From the NCBI GenBank assembly GCA_022340585.1, contig JAJDNS010000161.1, forward strand, positions 1 to 50,017: a stretch of DNA of 50,017 nucleotides. The letters run 5' to 3'. The DNA comes from Acidobacteriota bacterium. GTDB lineage: Bacteria; Acidobacteriota; Vicinamibacteria; Fen-336. Each line of letters begins with the position of its first letter. Positions within the stretch are counted from its first letter, which is position 1. Below the pieces are notes generated by a model that was not told the DNA's origin, did not search any database, and saw only the letters and a list, made by a program, of their open reading frames with translations. A program made the translations under genes and the position numbers. Shown here one piece after another: positions 39,570 to 47,415 of the stretch.

Positions 39570-40592
39570 TCACTTCGGGGGATCGGTGTCGAGCCTCAGG
39601 AAGCGGGCCGCGTTGTAGTAGAGGATGTCGCGCTTCTGCTTCGACGTCAGGTAGTCGGCGTTCTGGATGATGCTGATGGAATAGGTCATCAGCTGGGGCC
39701 AGGCCATCTGGTCGGTGCCGAACATGACCCGGTCTTCGAACCCGGCGTCGACGAGCCGCTCGATGTACCGATTGACCTCCTTCAGGGGATAGCTCCAGAT
39801 CAGCCCTGCGACGTCGACGTAGACGTGGGAGTTGGCCTGCAGGAGCGTGAGCATGTTGTCGATCATCGGATACCCGGCGTGCATGACCTGGACCCGCAGC
39901 TTGGGATGACGCGCGAGGAGGTCCTCCAGCAGGAGCGGGTCCCCCATCGAGCCGCGGAACGCGGGCATGGCGATGTTGGCGCGCCCGGATCCACCCGTCC
40001 CCATGTGGATGGCGACGGGGACATCGAGCTCCTCCGCGAGGGCGAAGTACTGGTCGACGGACGGGTCGCTCGGTGAGAGGCCCTCGTACTGCAGCCCGAT
40101 CTCGCCCATCACCTTGAACCCGTCCTCCGTGAAGGCCTTGCGCAGGTCCTCGAGAGGGACGCGCACGCCTGGCTGGAGCCCTTCGTTGAAGCTGGTGCCC
40201 GGGATGACCCGGTCGGGAGCGGCGTCGCGCCACTTCTGCACGCTCCCGGGATCGCCGAAGACCACGGCGGTGACGTTGAGTCGCTCCATCTCCGCGACCA
40301 CGTCCTTGATGTACTCGCCCCTGGCCGAGGGGTAGAGCATCGGCGTGCAGTCCTCCTGGGCCCAGCCGAAGGGTGCTTCCTGGGTGATCGGGTCCGAGGC
40401 CTTGAAGGCCGACGTGTTCGGGCACATGGGACCCACGCCGGGAAACGACTCGTCCATGGCGTGATGGTGAATGTCGATCACGGGAGGAACGTCGGTGCTG
40501 GTGTTCTGGGCAGCAGACCAGCCCGGCGACGCCAGCAGGACGCCCAACCCGACGACCGACGACAACCCTGACCTGCGACGATGCGACACCAT
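39570..40592 (-). CDS. Secreted amidohydrolase-2 family metal-dependent hydrolase
   Basis: The 340-residue protein has a signal peptide (about 10-29, ending WSAAQ) and an amidohydrolase TIM barrel. Metal motifs are VIDIHHHAMD near residue 40, VAIHMGTGG near 195, VQVMHAGYP near 235 and FGTDQMAW near 290. The amidohydrolase-2 group includes decarboxylases (such as those for aromatic acids) and lactonases such as 2-pyrone-4,6-dicarboxylate lactonase, so a hydrolytic or decarboxylating role on an aromatic or lactone substrate is plausible. ATG 40592 follows AGAGAGGAGATT. It is convergent with the isomerase-like gene. Confidence 0.8.
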   Translation of the reverse strand: MVSHRRRSGLSSVVGLGVLLASPGWSAAQNTSTDVPPVIDIHHHAMDESFPGVGPMCPNTSAFKASDPITQEAPFGWAQEDCTPMLYPSARGEYIKDVVAEMERLNVTAVVFGDPGSVQKWRDAAPDRVIPGTSFNEGLQPGVRVPLEDLRKAFTEDGFKVMGEIGLQYEGLSPSDPSVDQYFALAEELDVPVAIHMGTGGSGRANIAMPAFRGSMGDPLLLEDLLARHPKLRVQVMHAGYPMIDNMLTLLQANSHVYVDVAGLIWSYPLKEVNRYIERLVDAGFEDRVMFGTDQMAWPQLMTYSISIIQNADYLTSKQKRDILYYNAARFLRLDTDPPK

Positions 40593-40719
40593 GGCGAATC
40601 TCCTCTCTTCTTCAGCGCCGGCGAAGGTGGCGCAGTGACTGGCACGGCGCCGGCACATTATGGCTCGGGGGCGTCACCATCGCGCCGCCGCCGGGCCGAG
40701 TCTCGGCACCCGGTGGGGG

Positions 40720-41109
40720 TCACCTCAGGGGTGCGAGCGACCGACGGATCCACGGCAGCAGGTGCTCGAAGTCCGCCTGGCTCCGCTCGAACAGCTCCAT
40801 CAGGAAGCGGTGGGCACGACGCCCGTCGACCTCCAGCCAGAAGCGGTTCAGGCGAAGGAAGACGTCCGTTGCGAAGAACGCCACCCTCTTGTTCCCGTCC
40901 ACGAGCGGGTGGTTCATCAGCAACGACTCGAAGAGCGCGGCGGCCATCTCGGCGAGGTCGGCGTAGTACCCGGTCTGCGGACGATACAGGGCGCTCTCCA
41001 GCAATCCGGGATCGCGGAGTCCCGGGCGGCCTCCGAAGCGCTCGATCAGTCGCCCGTGAATGGCCAGCACCTCGTCGACCGAGAGGTGCTGGACTCCCTC
41101 AGCGGGCAA
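40720..41109 (-). CDS. Doc-type (Fic-fold) toxin
   Basis: The product is 129 residues from TTG 41109, close to the 126 of phage P1 Doc. The Fic/Doc core is HPLVDGNKRVAFFATDVFL, in which Doc proteins phosphorylate and inactivate elongation factor Tu. N-terminal motifs (VQHLSVDEVLAIHGRLIERF, LRDPGLLESALYRPQTGYY) are also typical of Doc. No ATG or GTG fits: the nearest ATG in frame is deep inside the antitoxin gene, and TTG 41109 gives an 11-base overlap with it, as expected for a coupled toxin. Toxicity is inferred from the family. Confidence 0.85.
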   Translation of the reverse strand: MPAEGVQHLSVDEVLAIHGRLIERFGGRPGLRDPGLLESALYRPQTGYYADLAEMAAALFESLLMNHPLVDGNKRVAFFATDVFLRLNRFWLEVDGRRAHRFLMELFERSQADFEHLLPWIRRSLAPLR

Positions 41110-41311
41110 GAAGGTCGCCCAGGGTCTCGTTGCGCTCGATCGAGTCCTCCAGGTGGTCGAGGACGGCCGGGCGTACACGCCGTCGCCGTACGTACTCGGC
41201 GATGGCCTCGGTCAGCAGCCCCGACACGGTCTGGTGAGACTCCTCGGCGAGGGCCTTCAGATCGCCCCAGACCTCTTCCTCGACCTTTGAGCTGATCTTG
41301 ATCGGCGCCAT
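41099..41311 (-). CDS. Ribbon-helix-helix antitoxin partner of the Doc toxin
   Basis: The 70-residue protein begins MAPIKISSKVEEEVWGDLKA and continues TVSGLLTEAIAEYVRRRRV, a ribbon-helix-helix DNA-binding domain. The C-terminal tail (LDHLEDSIERNETLGDLLAR) would neutralise the toxin. Size, order (antitoxin first) and overlap with the Doc gene mark a type II toxin-antitoxin operon; classical Doc partners are Phd-type, so the ribbon-helix-helix partner is a known but less common pairing. ATG 41311 is chosen over an upstream TTG. A perfect palindrome at 41313-41328 starts two bases upstream and is the likely autoregulation site. Confidence 0.8.
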   Translation of the reverse strand: MAPIKISSKVEEEVWGDLKALAEESHQTVSGLLTEAIAEYVRRRRVRPAVLDHLEDSIERNETLGDLLAR

Positions 41312-41312
41312 G

Positions 41313-41328
41313 TCTTGACAAGTCAAGA
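41313..41328. promoter_or_regulatory. Probable autoregulatory operator of the toxin-antitoxin operon
   Basis: TCTTGAC-AA-GTCAAGA is a perfect palindrome with 7-base arms directly before the antitoxin start. It is AT-richer than its surroundings. Ribbon-helix-helix antitoxins bind such sites to repress their own operon. The leader would be very short. Confidence 0.65.
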
Positions 41329-41357
41329 TAGGTCAGGCCAGATCGAGTGTCAACCGG

Positions 41358-41672
41358 CTACCGGTCCGGCAGCTCGAGGCTGAGCATCGCCGAGCTCAGA
41401 CTCTTGCCGTGGGCGTCGAGGGCCAGGGAGCGGGTGACGCCGCCCTTCAGCGCGTCGTGGAGGACGAAGTTCAGCGCGCCGATTCCCGGCAGCGCGTGGC
41501 GCACCACCTCTCCAAGGACGATCCCCCGGAGGTGCTCCTTCACCCTCTCCGCCGTGACGTGCTCCTCGAGGAAGGCGTAGTCCTCGGCCCGGAAGGCGAT
41601 GACCGAGATGTTGGACGCGGTGCCCTTGTCCCCGGCCCGCGTGTGGGCGATCTGCCTCAGCTGCAACGTCAC
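41358..41672 (-). CDS. AtuA-related small protein (C-terminal partner of AtuA-type protein)
   Basis: The 104-residue protein begins with VTLQLRQIAHTRAGDKG and contains SNISVIAFRAEDYAFLEEHV and LPGIGALNFVLHDALKGG, the conserved small domain that is either fused to or encoded directly after DUF1446/AtuA proteins. GTG 41672 overlaps the preceding stop (GTGA) and is preceded by GGAGG, so expression is coupled. The two polypeptides probably form one enzyme. No signal peptide is seen. Confidence 0.8.
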   Translation of the reverse strand: MTLQLRQIAHTRAGDKGTASNISVIAFRAEDYAFLEEHVTAERVKEHLRGIVLGEVVRHALPGIGALNFVLHDALKGGVTRSLALDAHGKSLSSAMLSLELPDR

Positions 41673-43012
41673 ACCTCCAGGTACGTGACCGCCGTCGTCA
41701 CCTGCTGCCGGGGCACGTAGGTGCTCGCGACGCCGATCACCTCTCGGACCTGCTTCGTGGCCCCGCCCCCGCCCGCGGGCCCGTTTGTGTACAGCGCCTC
41801 CACCTCGTTCCCGATCCGACTCGCCTCCGCAGAGGAGTCGGTCCTCGCCACGACGCGCGCCCGGACCTCGTAGGGTTCGGGGGTGTCGCCGGACAGGGCG
41901 TCGCCGTGGAGCGCGTCGACGCCGACCAGGTCGAAGCGCGTCTCCCGGCATCGGGCCCCGGTGAGCCGCAGGCGCTCCTCGACGATGGCGAGGGCGAGGC
42001 GAGCCCGCGCCACGGCGCCGGGACCGGCGTAGGAGATCTGGCCCTCGCCGATCCAGCCATCGCGGTAGCCCATGGAGACCTTGAGGGTCTCCGGCCGGCC
42101 GTGGCCGCTGCCGCCCTGGATGCGCACCCGGTCGGGCCCCTCCTCGGACAGCGTGACACGGGAGAAGTCCGCGATGACGTCGGGAGCGAAGTAGCGGGTG
42201 GGGTCGTCGATCTCGTAGAGGAGCTGCTCCTTGCAGGTCGCCGCGGTGACGCAGCCCCCGGAGCCCTCGACCTTGGTGATCACGAGCGAGCCGTCCTCGT
42301 CGACCTCACCGATGGGGAAGCCCAGCCGGGCCAGATCCGGGACGTCCTTGACCCCCGGATCGGCGAAGTAGCCCCCCGTGATCTGGCCCGCGCATTCGAG
42401 CAGGTGCCCGACGAGCGCCCCCCGGCCCAGCCGGGGCCAGTCGTCCATCGACCAGCCGAAGGCGTGGACCAGGGGCGCCATGAAGATCGCCGTGTCGGCC
42501 GCGCGTCCCGTGACGACGACGTCGGCGCCTCCGCTGAGCGCCTCGGCCAGGGGGCCAGCACCGATGTAGGCATTTGCCGAGACCACTCGATCCCGGATCT
42601 CGGCGAGGGTGCCCCCGGTCTCCTCGACGCGCGCGTCGGGCCCGAGCGTGTCGAGAACGTCGTCGCCGGTGACCGCCGCGATCCTCAGTCCGTCGAGGCC
42701 CAGGCCCCGGGCGATCTCGCGCACCTTCTCGGCGGCGGCAAAGGGGTTGGCTGCACCCGAGTTCGTGACGATCCTGACGCCGCCCGCCCGGCACGGACCC
42801 AGCACCGCGCGCATCCGCTCCGCGAGGAGCGGGTCGTATCCGAGCGAGGGATCCTTGCGCTTCTGCAGCTGGGCCAGGGCGATCGTCCGCTCGGCAAGGC
42901 ACTCGAAGACGAGGCAGTCCAGGCGGCCCTGCTCGGCCAGCTCCACCGCGGGCTCGATGCGATCGCCCGCGTACCCGGCGCCGGCACCGATCCGGACGGT
43001 CCTCTTCGTCAC
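41669..43012 (-). CDS. AtuA-type DUF1446 protein (acyclic terpene utilisation family)
   Basis: The 447-residue protein opens VRIGAGAGYAGDRIEPA, followed by DCLVFECLAERTIALAQLQK, IVTNSGAANPFAAAEKV, VVVTGRAADTAIFMAPLVHAF and VEGSGGCVTAATCKEQLLYE, all strongly conserved in DUF1446. AtuA of Pseudomonas is needed for citronellol/geraniol catabolism, but most members lie in operons for other acids and the reaction is not settled. Here the partner small protein follows with a four-base overlap, and a CitMHS-type carboxylate transporter lies directly upstream, suggesting uptake and breakdown of a carboxylic acid. GTG 43012 follows GAGGTGAG. Confidence 0.85.
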   Translation of the reverse strand: MTKRTVRIGAGAGYAGDRIEPAVELAEQGRLDCLVFECLAERTIALAQLQKRKDPSLGYDPLLAERMRAVLGPCRAGGVRIVTNSGAANPFAAAEKVREIARGLGLDGLRIAAVTGDDVLDTLGPDARVEETGGTLAEIRDRVVSANAYIGAGPLAEALSGGADVVVTGRAADTAIFMAPLVHAFGWSMDDWPRLGRGALVGHLLECAGQITGGYFADPGVKDVPDLARLGFPIGEVDEDGSLVITKVEGSGGCVTAATCKEQLLYEIDDPTRYFAPDVIADFSRVTLSEEGPDRVRIQGGSGHGRPETLKVSMGYRDGWIGEGQISYAGPGAVARARLALAIVEERLRLTGARCRETRFDLVGVDALHGDALSGDTPEPYEVRARVVARTDSSAEASRIGNEVEALYTNGPAGGGGATKQVREVIGVASTYVPRQQVTTAVTYLEV

Positions 43013-43030
43013 CTCACCTCTCCACGGCCT

Positions 43031-44338
43031 TCAAAGGGGAAGCACACCGAACGCGACGGCCGCGAGGGTCATCACGATCGACGCCGCCCACAGCAGGGGG
43101 ATCGAGAAACGCTGGTGCTCGGCCAGGTCCACTCCCGTCAGGCCGACCAGCAGGTAGGTCGCGGGCGTCAGCGGGCTGACGGGAAAGCCCGTCGTCATCT
43201 GGCCCAGCAGGGCGCCGTGGGCGACGCTGGCCGGCGTCACCCCGAGCAGACCCGAGACCTCGGTGACCACCGGCAGCACGCCGAAGTAGAACGAGTCGGG
43301 GTCGAAGAGCAGGCTGAGGGGCATGGCCACCAGTCCCAGGGCGACGGGGACGTGCCCGGCCAGGCCTGCCGGCACGTGCGCGACGCCCGCACGCGCCATC
43401 GCCTCGAGCATGCCGGAGCCCTTCAGGACGCCGGTGAAGACGCCGGCCGCCAGAAGAATGCTCGCCATCATCAGGGCCGCCTTCGCGTGAGCGTCCACCC
43501 GCTGGCGCTGCACCGCGAGGTCCGGGTAGTTGACGGTGAGCGCGAGCGCGGTCCCCACCATGAAGGCCACCGCCGGGGGCACCAGCCCGGAGACCATAGT
43601 GCCGAGCACGACCAGCGTCAGCGCCACGTTGATCCAGAAGCGGCCGGGGCGTCGCAGCGCCCGCTGCTCCTCGGTCAGCTCGGGCCGGTGCGGCTCGGCC
43701 CCTCCCTCCGCCGACGCCTCGTCGCGCGACCGCCGCCCCTCCTCCCGTCGTCCCAGGCCATACGCAACACCGAGCACGAAGAGGAGGCCGACCGCCTGCA
43801 CGGGGAGCAACGGACGGTAGAGGTCCGCGACGGGGATGCCGAGAGCGGCCGAGGCTCGCAGCGTCGGTCCTCCCCACGGCACCATGTTCATGACGCCGGC
43901 GGCCAGCGCCGCCGCGCCGGCCAGGACACGCCGGTCCATGCCCAGCTTCTGGTAGAGGGGCAGCAGCGCCGGCACCACGATCAGGAACGTCACGGCACCC
44001 GACCCGTCGAGGTGGACGAGCGCCGCGAGCAACGCCGTCCCCGGCACGATCCAGCGCGGGTGGGTCCCCACCGCGCGCAGGATGCGAGCGACGACGGGGT
44101 CGAACATCCCCGCGTCCGTGACCACGCCGAAGAACAGGATGGCGAACACGAACATGGCCACCACGGGGGCCATGTCCTTCAAGCCAGCGGTGACGAAGTC
44201 CGCCGTCTCCAGCCCGAAGCCGCCGGCGAGCGCCGCCGCGATCGGCACCACGATCAGGGCCACGAGGGGACTCAGCCTCCGCGTCATGATGGCGGCCAGG
44301 AGAACGAGGATCGTCGCCAACCCGAGAGCCGCCAGCAT
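43031..44338 (-). CDS. CitMHS-family citrate/carboxylate:cation symporter
   Basis: The 435-residue protein has about 12 hydrophobic helices and family marks of CitMHS: LVALIVVPIAAALAGGFG, AMFVFAILFFGVVTDAGMFD, LVHLDGSGAVTFLIVVPALL and NMVPWGGPTLRASAALG. A charged cytoplasmic loop sits near 205-235, and LLGQMTTGFPVSPLTPATYL follows in the second half. CitMHS proteins import divalent-metal citrate or similar di/tricarboxylates. ATG 44338 follows GGGGAG. Only 18 bases separate it from the AtuA-type gene, so transporter and catabolic genes are one operon. Confidence 0.85.
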   Translation of the reverse strand: MLAALGLATILVLLAAIMTRRLSPLVALIVVPIAAALAGGFGLETADFVTAGLKDMAPVVAMFVFAILFFGVVTDAGMFDPVVARILRAVGTHPRWIVPGTALLAALVHLDGSGAVTFLIVVPALLPLYQKLGMDRRVLAGAAALAAGVMNMVPWGGPTLRASAALGIPVADLYRPLLPVQAVGLLFVLGVAYGLGRREEGRRSRDEASAEGGAEPHRPELTEEQRALRRPGRFWINVALTLVVLGTMVSGLVPPAVAFMVGTALALTVNYPDLAVQRQRVDAHAKAALMMASILLAAGVFTGVLKGSGMLEAMARAGVAHVPAGLAGHVPVALGLVAMPLSLLFDPDSFYFGVLPVVTEVSGLLGVTPASVAHGALLGQMTTGFPVSPLTPATYLLVGLTGVDLAEHQRFSIPLLWAASIVMTLAAVAFGVLPL

Positions 44339-44366
44339 CAATCACTCCCCGCCGCCATCCCTGGCT

Positions 44367-47234
44367 TCACCGCAGGTAGGGCGCGCCGACCTCCGGGAGC
44401 GGCGGTCGCTCCGCGTCCACGCACTCGAAGCTGCCCGCCTCGTTCGGGTCGCCGGCGCCGTCGTACCGAGCGAGCTTCGGGAACGGGCAGAGCGGACGGG
44501 AGTACTCGACCGGGCCAGAGCGGTCATCCTCCACGTGGCGGGTCGCGGTGATCCACTCGGGCGCCCGGCCGCGCTCCACCCAGGCCTCGAGGGTGTCCGC
44601 CAGCTCGAGGATGTTCGGCCCCGTTCCGCCTCCACAGTGCGCGACCCCTGGCGCGAGGAAGAGGCGGTAGAAGTCCGCCACCTCGTTGGCGTCCCCGGCG
44701 TGAGCGACCACGCGCTCGTGGTAGGCGACCGAGTCGGTGGCGGGGACCACGGGGTCTTCGAGGCCGTGGTAGTGGATCAGCTTGCCCCCACGCGCCTGGA
44801 AGGCGTCGAGATCGGGGCTCATGGCGTTGATGAGGGGCGCCAGGCGCTCGTCGGCCGTCTCCATGTCGCGGTCGAAGTCGAACGTCCACCAGTCCCAGTC
44901 CGGGTCCTCGAAGGCCCAGTCGCGCCAGAAGCTCGCTCGAGCGGGCGCGCCCGGCTCGCGCGGGTCGGCCCAGTACAGGCTCCAGCCGGGGAGGGCGGGG
45001 ACGAAGCCAGGACCGCTCTCGCTGCCGGGAAGGAGGCCGAAGTAGACTCGCTCGCCGGTCCGGGGGTTGCGCGGGCCGTCGTAGATCCGCCGCACCACCT
45101 CGACCTGGGCCTCGCTGAGACAGCCTTCGTCCTCCGAGTAGCCCTGGCAGCGCAGCACGCCCGGGTCGAAGTCGCAGCGGAGCGGGTCGTTCAGGAAGGG
45201 ATCCGAAGCCAGGCCACCGGCCTCGGCCCCGTTCGCGCCGCTACACGCACGCAGCACGGCGTCGGTCACCAGGGAGAGCTTGGAGGCTGGCAGGATGGGA
45301 GCCTCGCCGCCGCCACTACGCTCATGGTTGCGGAGGAACATCCAGAGGAAGCCGGCGTTCAGGTGGGTGCGGTTGTGTCCGGGGGCTCCGGCCAGGATGC
45401 CGTCGAAGTCCGCGGGGTAGCGCTGGGCCTCCATCAGGGCCTGCTGCCCCCCGGTGGAGCAGCCGCTGAAGTAGGCATGGCGGGCCGGCTTGCCGTAGTA
45501 CGCGGCCACCGTGGCCTTCCCCTGCACGACCGAGACGTGCACGGCGCGGTGGCCCCAGTCGACGATGGCCTCGGGGTGCCCCACGGCGAACGACGGGTCG
45601 TCGCCCGAGTGGCCGGTGTCGGTGGCGAGCGCTGCGTCTCCGCGACGGAGGAAGTCGACGAGCGCTCCGTGGGCAATGGCCGAGCCGTAGCCACCATTGC
45701 CCACCATCTGCAGCCGGCCCGTCCAGCCTTCGCGGGGAAGCCACAGCTCGAACCCTATCCGCGAACCTTCGACCGGCGTCGCGATGGCCCGGACGCGGCA
45801 GAAAGGCGGCAGGCCTTCCAGCCTCTGGGGCGGGGTTCCGGGCCAGCGCGGGGGCGCCTCGAACGCGCCGCCGTCCACGAGATCCGCGCTCTCGATGGCC
45901 GCGTCCACGAGGTCGAGGGACGTCAGGCTGCCGCAGGTCGCCTCGGCCGCCGCCTGCGGGGCAGCGCCCCCGGTGATACCCCGCCAGCTCTCGAGCGCGA
46001 CGTGGCGCAGCCGAGCGCCCGCGCCGGTCTCGGGGAGCCCGATCGCCTGGGTCATCACCACGACGACGTCGCCGGTGCCGGGCCACAGCCAGAAGAACGT
46101 GTTGCCCGAGCCGGCCCAGCCCACGGCACCCTCGGGGAACTGGCCCGCGGCCTCGGTCGCCGCGTTGCCGATGGCGAAGCCGTAGCCGAACCAGATCTCC
46201 GCGTAGGAGCCTCCGAGGCGTACCCGGGGCTCGAAGAGCGCGGCCACGCGGTCGGCGGACAGGAGGCGCACGCCCTCCAGCTCGCCGCCGTTCGCGAGCA
46301 TCTCGGCGAAGCGCAGGTAGTCGCGCGCGGTGCCCGCGAGGGCGCCGCCGCCGTCGAGCAGGCGCGAGTGGTCCCGGTAGTCGGAGGTCTCGGGCCGCTC
46401 GATCGCCTGGAGTCCGTCGGGCGTCATCATGTAGTTGGTCACGAAGCGGTCGAGGTCCGCGTCCGAGACGAAGAACCCGGTGTCGGTCATGCCCAGGGGA
46501 GCGAAGATGCGCTCTTCGAGAAAGACGTCCAGCGACCGCCCGCTGACCCGCTCGATCAGGGCGCCCAGCACCGTCGTCGAGTAGCTGTAGGCGAACTCCT
46601 CCCCCGGCTGGTGCAGCAGCGGGGCCTCGCCGATCCTCCGCACCAGCTCGTCGAGGGACCGGGCCGACGGGCCGTCTTCGGGGGTGCGTCCCACGGGGGT
46701 GTCGCGCAGCACGCCGTGCTTGCGGTACCAGGCATGAACCGGGGTGGTGCCCGTGAAGTGGTAGGTGATGCCCGACGTGTGGGTGAGGAGCTCGGCGATG
46801 GTCGGGGGGTGCCCGGCCGGCTCCGTCACCATGTGGTCGACGTCACCGCTGACGTAGACCCGGAGGTTCGCCAGCTCGGGGAGGAACTTCTCGACGGGAT
46901 CGTCGAGCGTGAGCGCCCCCTGCTCCGCCAGCATGAGGATCGCGACGCTGGTGATCGGCTTGGACATGGAGTAGAGGCGGAAGATCGTGTCCTCGGTCAT
47001 GGGCTTCGCCGCGGCGACGTCGCGCCAGCCCACGACGCTGGTCGCCACCTCCTCCCCGCGCCGCGCCAGGAGGGCCACGGCGCCGGGGATCGCGCCCTCG
47101 TCGACGAGGGCCTGGAGGCCCCGATCGAGGTCGGGACTCGCTGGTGTCCTGGCCGCGGCCCCCACTCCGGGCGTGAGCAGAAGGGCCAGCGCCAGGACCG
47201 CCCATCGGGTCGGCCCGCGGGGCAGGATCGTCAC
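44367..47234 (-). CDS. Secreted fusion of a class C-type serine beta-lactamase domain and a tannase/feruloyl esterase domain
   Basis: The 955-residue protein has a signal peptide (about 8-28, ending VGAAA). Residues about 35-440 are a beta-lactamase/CubicO-type serine hydrolase with the SxxK motif SMSK (Ser89, Lys92) and a tyrosine at YSYS (Tyr216) where YxN is usual, so it is more likely an esterase or peptidase than a true beta-lactamase. Residues about 455-955 are a tannase/feruloyl esterase with GCSTGGQQALMEAQRYP (Ser593), FDGILAGAPGHN and the histidine segment GVAHCGGG (His866). The linker is short and the reading frame unbroken, so the fusion is real in this sequence. Targets could be galloyl or feruloyl esters on plant cell walls. 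GTG 47234 is the likely start; a -10 box lies only about 10 bases upstream, so the message may be nearly leaderless. Confidence 0.82.
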   Translation of the reverse strand: MTILPRGPTRWAVLALALLLTPGVGAAARTPASPDLDRGLQALVDEGAIPGAVALLARRGEEVATSVVGWRDVAAAKPMTEDTIFRLYSMSKPITSVAILMLAEQGALTLDDPVEKFLPELANLRVYVSGDVDHMVTEPAGHPPTIAELLTHTSGITYHFTGTTPVHAWYRKHGVLRDTPVGRTPEDGPSARSLDELVRRIGEAPLLHQPGEEFAYSYSTTVLGALIERVSGRSLDVFLEERIFAPLGMTDTGFFVSDADLDRFVTNYMMTPDGLQAIERPETSDYRDHSRLLDGGGALAGTARDYLRFAEMLANGGELEGVRLLSADRVAALFEPRVRLGGSYAEIWFGYGFAIGNAATEAAGQFPEGAVGWAGSGNTFFWLWPGTGDVVVVMTQAIGLPETGAGARLRHVALESWRGITGGAAPQAAAEATCGSLTSLDLVDAAIESADLVDGGAFEAPPRWPGTPPQRLEGLPPFCRVRAIATPVEGSRIGFELWLPREGWTGRLQMVGNGGYGSAIAHGALVDFLRRGDAALATDTGHSGDDPSFAVGHPEAIVDWGHRAVHVSVVQGKATVAAYYGKPARHAYFSGCSTGGQQALMEAQRYPADFDGILAGAPGHNRTHLNAGFLWMFLRNHERSGGGEAPILPASKLSLVTDAVLRACSGANGAEAGGLASDPFLNDPLRCDFDPGVLRCQGYSEDEGCLSEAQVEVVRRIYDGPRNPRTGERVYFGLLPGSESGPGFVPALPGWSLYWADPREPGAPARASFWRDWAFEDPDWDWWTFDFDRDMETADERLAPLINAMSPDLDAFQARGGKLIHYHGLEDPVVPATDSVAYHERVVAHAGDANEVADFYRLFLAPGVAHCGGGTGPNILELADTLEAWVERGRAPEWITATRHVEDDRSGPVEYSRPLCPFPKLARYDGAGDPNEAGSFECVDAERPPLPEVGAPYLR

Positions 47235-47243
47235 GGTCTGGGC

Positions 47244-47249
47244 AGTATA
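47244..47249 (-). promoter_or_regulatory. -10 box close to the fusion-gene start
   Basis: TATACT on the minus strand, five of six positions of the consensus, lies 10 bases before GTG 47234. No convincing -35 box is seen 17 bases upstream. If used, transcription would begin within a few bases of the start codon, leaving no room for a ribosome site; none is visible. Confidence 0.4.
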
Positions 47250-47415
47250 GCCGTCCCGGGCCACCACCCTGCACCCGGCGCGCCACGGGCGCCACGGGGT
47301 CGCCGGATCGGAGGGGGTGCCGGGAGGCTCGACGGAAGGGCCTGCCGCCACGCGGGAATCTGGGACATACTTCGGTCCGAACCCGTCGTCACCGATTCGC
47401 CCCGGAGGCCCCGCC

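Noticed and set aside
4401..43012. Linking the MpaB-like oxygenase with the AtuA-type protein as one terpene pathway
   Set aside because: They are 37 kb apart in separate operons, and the AtuA family is not restricted to terpenes.
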